Assembly: GCA_016720545.1 (NCBI GenBank)
Contig: JADKKK010000033.1
Span: 1-60,609, forward strand
Length of the DNA: 60,609 bases
From: Myxococcales bacterium
GTDB lineage: Bacteria > Myxococcota_A > Polyangia > Polyangiales > Polyangiaceae
Direction: 5' to 3'
In this document: piece by piece, positions 58,530 to 60,609 of the stretch
Numbering within the stretch: position 1 is the first letter of the stretch
How the letters are laid out: every line of letters begins with the position of its first letter
Notes under the pieces: model-generated
What the model was told of the DNA's origin: nothing
The model's database searches: none
What the model saw: the letters and a program-made list of their open reading frames with translations, nothing else
Translations under genes and position numbers: made by a program

Positions 58530-58668
58530 CCCCTCAAGGCCACGCCCGCGGCCGCGCGACCTCTGGCGCGAGCGTGGGCGGCGGGCTCGGCGCGGCGCGG
58601 CGAAGGCGGGAGAGAGAGCGAGCGCGTTTCGCGTGACGCGCTCGCGCGAACCCTGGCACCATGGGCGG

Positions 58669-59019
58669 ATGGCGCTCTCTCTCTGCCCCGCGTGCACGCG
58701 GCACGTCCGCACCGAGCACACCACCTGCCCATTCTGTGGCGCGGAGCGGCCGCCCGCCGCGACGGTCGCCGAGGCGGAGCCGGGCCGCCGGCTCTCGCGC
58801 GCGGCGCTCGTGTTCGGAGTGGTCGCGGTGTCGGTGTCTGCGCAAGCGTGCGGCAAGGAGACCATCGCGCAGCCGTACGGCGCGCCGCCCACGCCGGCAG
58901 ACGCCGGGCCGCCCATGGTGACCATCGCGCAGCCGTACGGCGCGCCGCCCACGCCGCTCCCGGTCCCGCCGGTCCCGCCGGTCCCGCCGGACGCGGGCGC
59001 TGCGGGGGTTCGGAGGTAG
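58669..59019 (+). CDS. zinc-ribbon membrane-anchored small protein with duplicated motif
   Basis: 116 residues from ATG 58669. Two Cys pairs near the N-terminus (CPACTRHV; CPFCGAER) form a zinc ribbon. A hydrophobic segment near 45-62 (LVFGVVAVSVSAQACG) could be a membrane span. The exposed tail has two copies of TIAQPYGAPPTP and a Pro-rich end. The layout suggests a cytoplasmic zinc finger joined to a surface tail. No known function. Confidence 0.65.
   Translation: MALSLCPACTRHVRTEHTTCPFCGAERPPAATVAEAEPGRRLSRAALVFGVVAVSVSAQACGKETIAQPYGAPPTPADAGPPMVTIAQPYGAPPTPLPVPPVPPVPPDAGAAGVRR
58861..58956. repeat. 36-base direct duplication, 60-base period
   Basis: Bases 58861-58896 and 58921-58956 are identical; the copies are exactly 60 bases apart, giving a 20-codon coding duplication in the tail of the zinc-ribbon protein. 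Confidence 0.85.
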
Positions 59020-59174
59020 CGCCTGGCCGCGGAGCCTCGGGCCCGAGATCTTCCGAAGGGGGAAGGAGGGGAGGCTTTTCCTCAGGCCGAGGGGGGAGGC
59101 TCTTCAGCGCGGACGCGCTTGAGGCGGAGGGGCGCTTGCTCGGGGCGCGGAAGTAGGAGAACTTTGGCTCGGAG

Positions 59175-59262
59175 CTGCAGCACTCCGGGGCCGGCCTGAA
59201 GGCCGGGGCGGAGAGCCGTGGAGCCGCCGACGCAAAGCCCGCCGGCGCAGGCTCGCTTTGGG
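59175..59262. repeat. dispersed hairpin element, copy 2 (partner at 48826-48910)
   Basis: CTCCG, then GGCCGGCCTGAAGGCCGG, then CGGAG forms a compound hairpin like that at 48.8 kb but with different paired bases. It is followed by AAAGCCCGCCGGCGCAGGCTCG, a weaker second hairpin. Roughly three quarters of aligned bases agree between copies (estimated by eye on the minus strand). Confidence 0.6.
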
Positions 59263-59830
59263 CGTCGCCCCCGGACAGCAGGTGCCCCGCGCAGCCGCGA
59301 GGTGCGACGGGGTTCGCCTCTCTGAGCACCGGTCCGCTCGCGAAGGTCACGCGCTCTGGGCAACCGGACACCGCGCCCGGCGCCGCTCGTCGCGGACGCC
59401 CGGGCCCACGAAGCTGTGCGCGGGCCCTTCGACCTCTGCGTTGCCGCCGTGCAACGGAACGCGGGACGTTGAGCGATGCTGTCCCACGAGCGGGCGCAAG
59501 CGCCACCGATTCGCTGAAACCTTTTGGAAGAAGCGGTGCCGCTGCGCGTCCGCGAACGGGCCGTTGGGCACGCGGCAACCCGGGACGAGGCGCACACGCC
59601 GCTCGTGACACCGTCGACGGCCTGCCCGATAGCCGCCCAGTGCGCGCCCTGCTCCGTCGAAGGAGGCGTACGACCGAATCTCATCGCCCATGCGGCGATG
59701 GAGACCGGCGGGTTCGGGCGCCGGTCACGGGACGCGGAAGATCGCGGGGCGCTCGGGCTCATCGTCGCGCAGGTAGAGGCAGCCCGAGGTGGACGCGGAC
59801 GCCGAGCGCGCGACTGGACTCTCCGGCGAG
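59263..59830. other. uninterpretable low-quality stretch
   Basis: About 570 bases where no frame can be followed. On the minus strand short plausible pieces (GCRVPNGPFADAQRHRFFQK; HSTSRVPLHGG-like residues) suggest a damaged gene, but no family is recognisable. The indel pattern is as dense as in the first 9 kb. Confidence 0.3.
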
Positions 59831-59879
59831 TCCCTCTCGGCACGCCGGGCACGCGGTCTGCGTGGTCGACGTCGTCGAC

Positions 59880-60609
59880 GTGGAAGACGAGGGCGGCCAA
59901 TTCGCCTACGTGCTCGCCAATCCTCGTCGCGTGGAGCCCGTGCCGGTCTCCGGATCCATCGCCATCTTCCATGTGGACGACGCCCTCGCGGTGCCGTCCG
60001 GCGCGAGCTCGCAGGTGCTTCCTGCACCCCCGCCTCCTGCCGGCTCGCAGCGAACCCTGCTTCGCCAAGCGTCGCCGCCGCGCGAGACGCCCCAGATCAC
60101 GCCGCAGCCCGAGCCCTTCCCGACGCTTGGCGAGGCCGCCGGGCAGCCGACCGCGATACACGCGCGGTTCTGGGCCGAGGAGCTGGGGCGCCGCGCCCCG
60201 CTCGAAGACGTGGCCGGCCTCACGCGCGCCCTCGGCGACGCGCGGGTCGATCTGAACCCCCGCAGATCGACGCCGCGATTTTCGCGCTGCGCTCTCCTCT
60301 CTCGAAGGGCGTGCTGCTGGCCGACGAGGTCGGGCTCGGCAAGACCATCGAGGCGGGGCTGGTGCTCGCGCAGCGCTGGGCAGAGCGCAAGCGGCGCATC
60401 TTGCTGGTGGTCCCCGCAACCCTCCGCAAGCAATGGCAGAACGAGCTCCTCGAGAAGTTCTACCTGCCGAGCCAGGTGGTGGACGCGCAGGCCTTGCGCC
60501 GCCTGGAGAAGGAGTCGCCCGAAGACCCCCTTCAACCAAGAGCGCTACATCGTGATCGTTTCGCACGAGCTCGTGGCGAGGCACGCCTCTCGCCTGGCGA
60601 AGACGGAGG
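59880..60609 (+). CDS. SNF2-family helicase, N-terminal part (cut by window end, frame-broken)
   Basis: An upstream part reads in one frame (VVDVVDVEDEGGQFAYVLAN; AVPSGASSQVLPAPPPP), then IHARFWAEELGRRAPLEDVA and GLTRALGDARVDLNP near 60160-60250. After an indel near 60263 come QIDAAIFALRSPLSKG, motif I LLADEVGLGKTIEAGLVLAQ and RWAERKRRILLVVPATLRKQ with WQNELLEKFYLPSQVV. Another indel sits near 60525, then ERYIVIVSHELVARHASRL. This is the N-terminus of an SNF2-related (RapA/defence-type) translocase that continues beyond the window. The start is uncertain; 59880 marks where coding sequence becomes readable. Confidence 0.65.
   Translation, partial: MEDEGGQFAYVLANPRRVEPVPVSGSIAIFHVDDALAVPSGASSQVLPAPPPPAGSQRTLLRQASPPRETPQITPQPEPFPTLGEAAGQPTAIHARFWAEELGRRAPLEDVAGLTRALGDARVDLNPRRSTPRFSRCALLSRRACCWPTRSGSARPSRRGWCSRSAGQSASGASCWWSPQPSASNGRTSSSRSSTCRARWWTRRPCAAWRRSRPKTPFNQERYIVIVSHELVARHASRLAKTE

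Overview
The window is very GC-rich bacterial DNA. Secreted and lipoprotein genes, three serine/threonine protein kinases with Pro/Ala-rich tails and transmembrane anchors, many in-frame short tandem repeats and conserved hypothetical proteins all point to a myxobacterium of the Polyangia type (inference from gene content; no rRNA gene or marker phylogeny is available here). No phage, plasmid, transposase or CRISPR genes were seen. Sequence quality is uneven: about 1-10 kb and 59.3-60.6 kb are full of small insertions and deletions, so real genes appear there only as conserved stretches jumping between frames. Single indels occur in several genes between 11 and 15 kb and near 39 kb. The rest reads cleanly. 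This looks like a whole contig with poorly polished ends rather than a set of true pseudogenes.

Layout. 0-2.7 kb (+): a broken BoxR/BzdR-type regulator (HTH plus shikimate-kinase-like domain) and a broken BoxD/PaaZ-type aldehyde dehydrogenase. 2.7-10.9 kb (-): a run of broken genes, read 5' to 3' as a DUF4175-like membrane protein, a peptidase-MA-like protein, phosphatidylserine decarboxylase, a small protein, a methyltransferase and a hypothetical protein; several neighbours share ATGA stop/start overlaps. 10.9-15.2 kb: a kinase, a PH-like membrane protein, and convergent Rrf2 and Crp/Fnr regulators. 15.3-21.5 kb: a DUF2071 membrane protein fused in frame to a Cys-rich lipoprotein, a putative caspase-fold lipoprotein and a lipase-like hydrolase. 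21.6-30.4 kb: RhlE helicase, a GH44 glycosidase, a metallophosphoesterase lipoprotein, RNase HI, OsmC and a ricin/GH128 lipoprotein. 30.5-34.5 kb: an inverted-repeat element, tRNA-Leu(UAA), a TPR outer-surface protein, a sirtuin and a kinase. 34.7-40 kb: DNA polymerase I coupled to a polytopic membrane protein, and a TonB-like protein. 40.0-42.8 kb (-): boxB and boxA, benzoyl-CoA epoxidase and its reductase. 43-46.7 kb (+): malQ-glgX. 46.8-59.0 kb: membrane proteins, a TauE/SafE exporter, glyA, a beta-barrel-like protein, a kinase with an altered catalytic loop, hemL, an NAD-binding epimerase-like protein and a zinc-ribbon protein. 59.9 kb to the end: the start of an SNF2-type helicase.

How the genes fit together. 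The clearest pathway is aerobic benzoyl-CoA breakdown (box pathway): BoxA/BoxB epoxidise benzoyl-CoA, BoxD oxidises the semialdehyde after ring cleavage, and BoxR-type repressors answer benzoyl-CoA. Here these genes are about 40 kb apart; the ring-cleaving BoxC and a benzoate-CoA ligase are not in the window. malQ and glgX form a glycogen/maltodextrin unit divergent from boxBA. Two small dispersed elements, each present twice, are the best candidates for something undescribed: a hairpin element whose stem bases change together (48.8 and 59.2 kb), and an inverted-repeat element (16.9 and 30.5 kb), one copy of which lies at a gene fusion.
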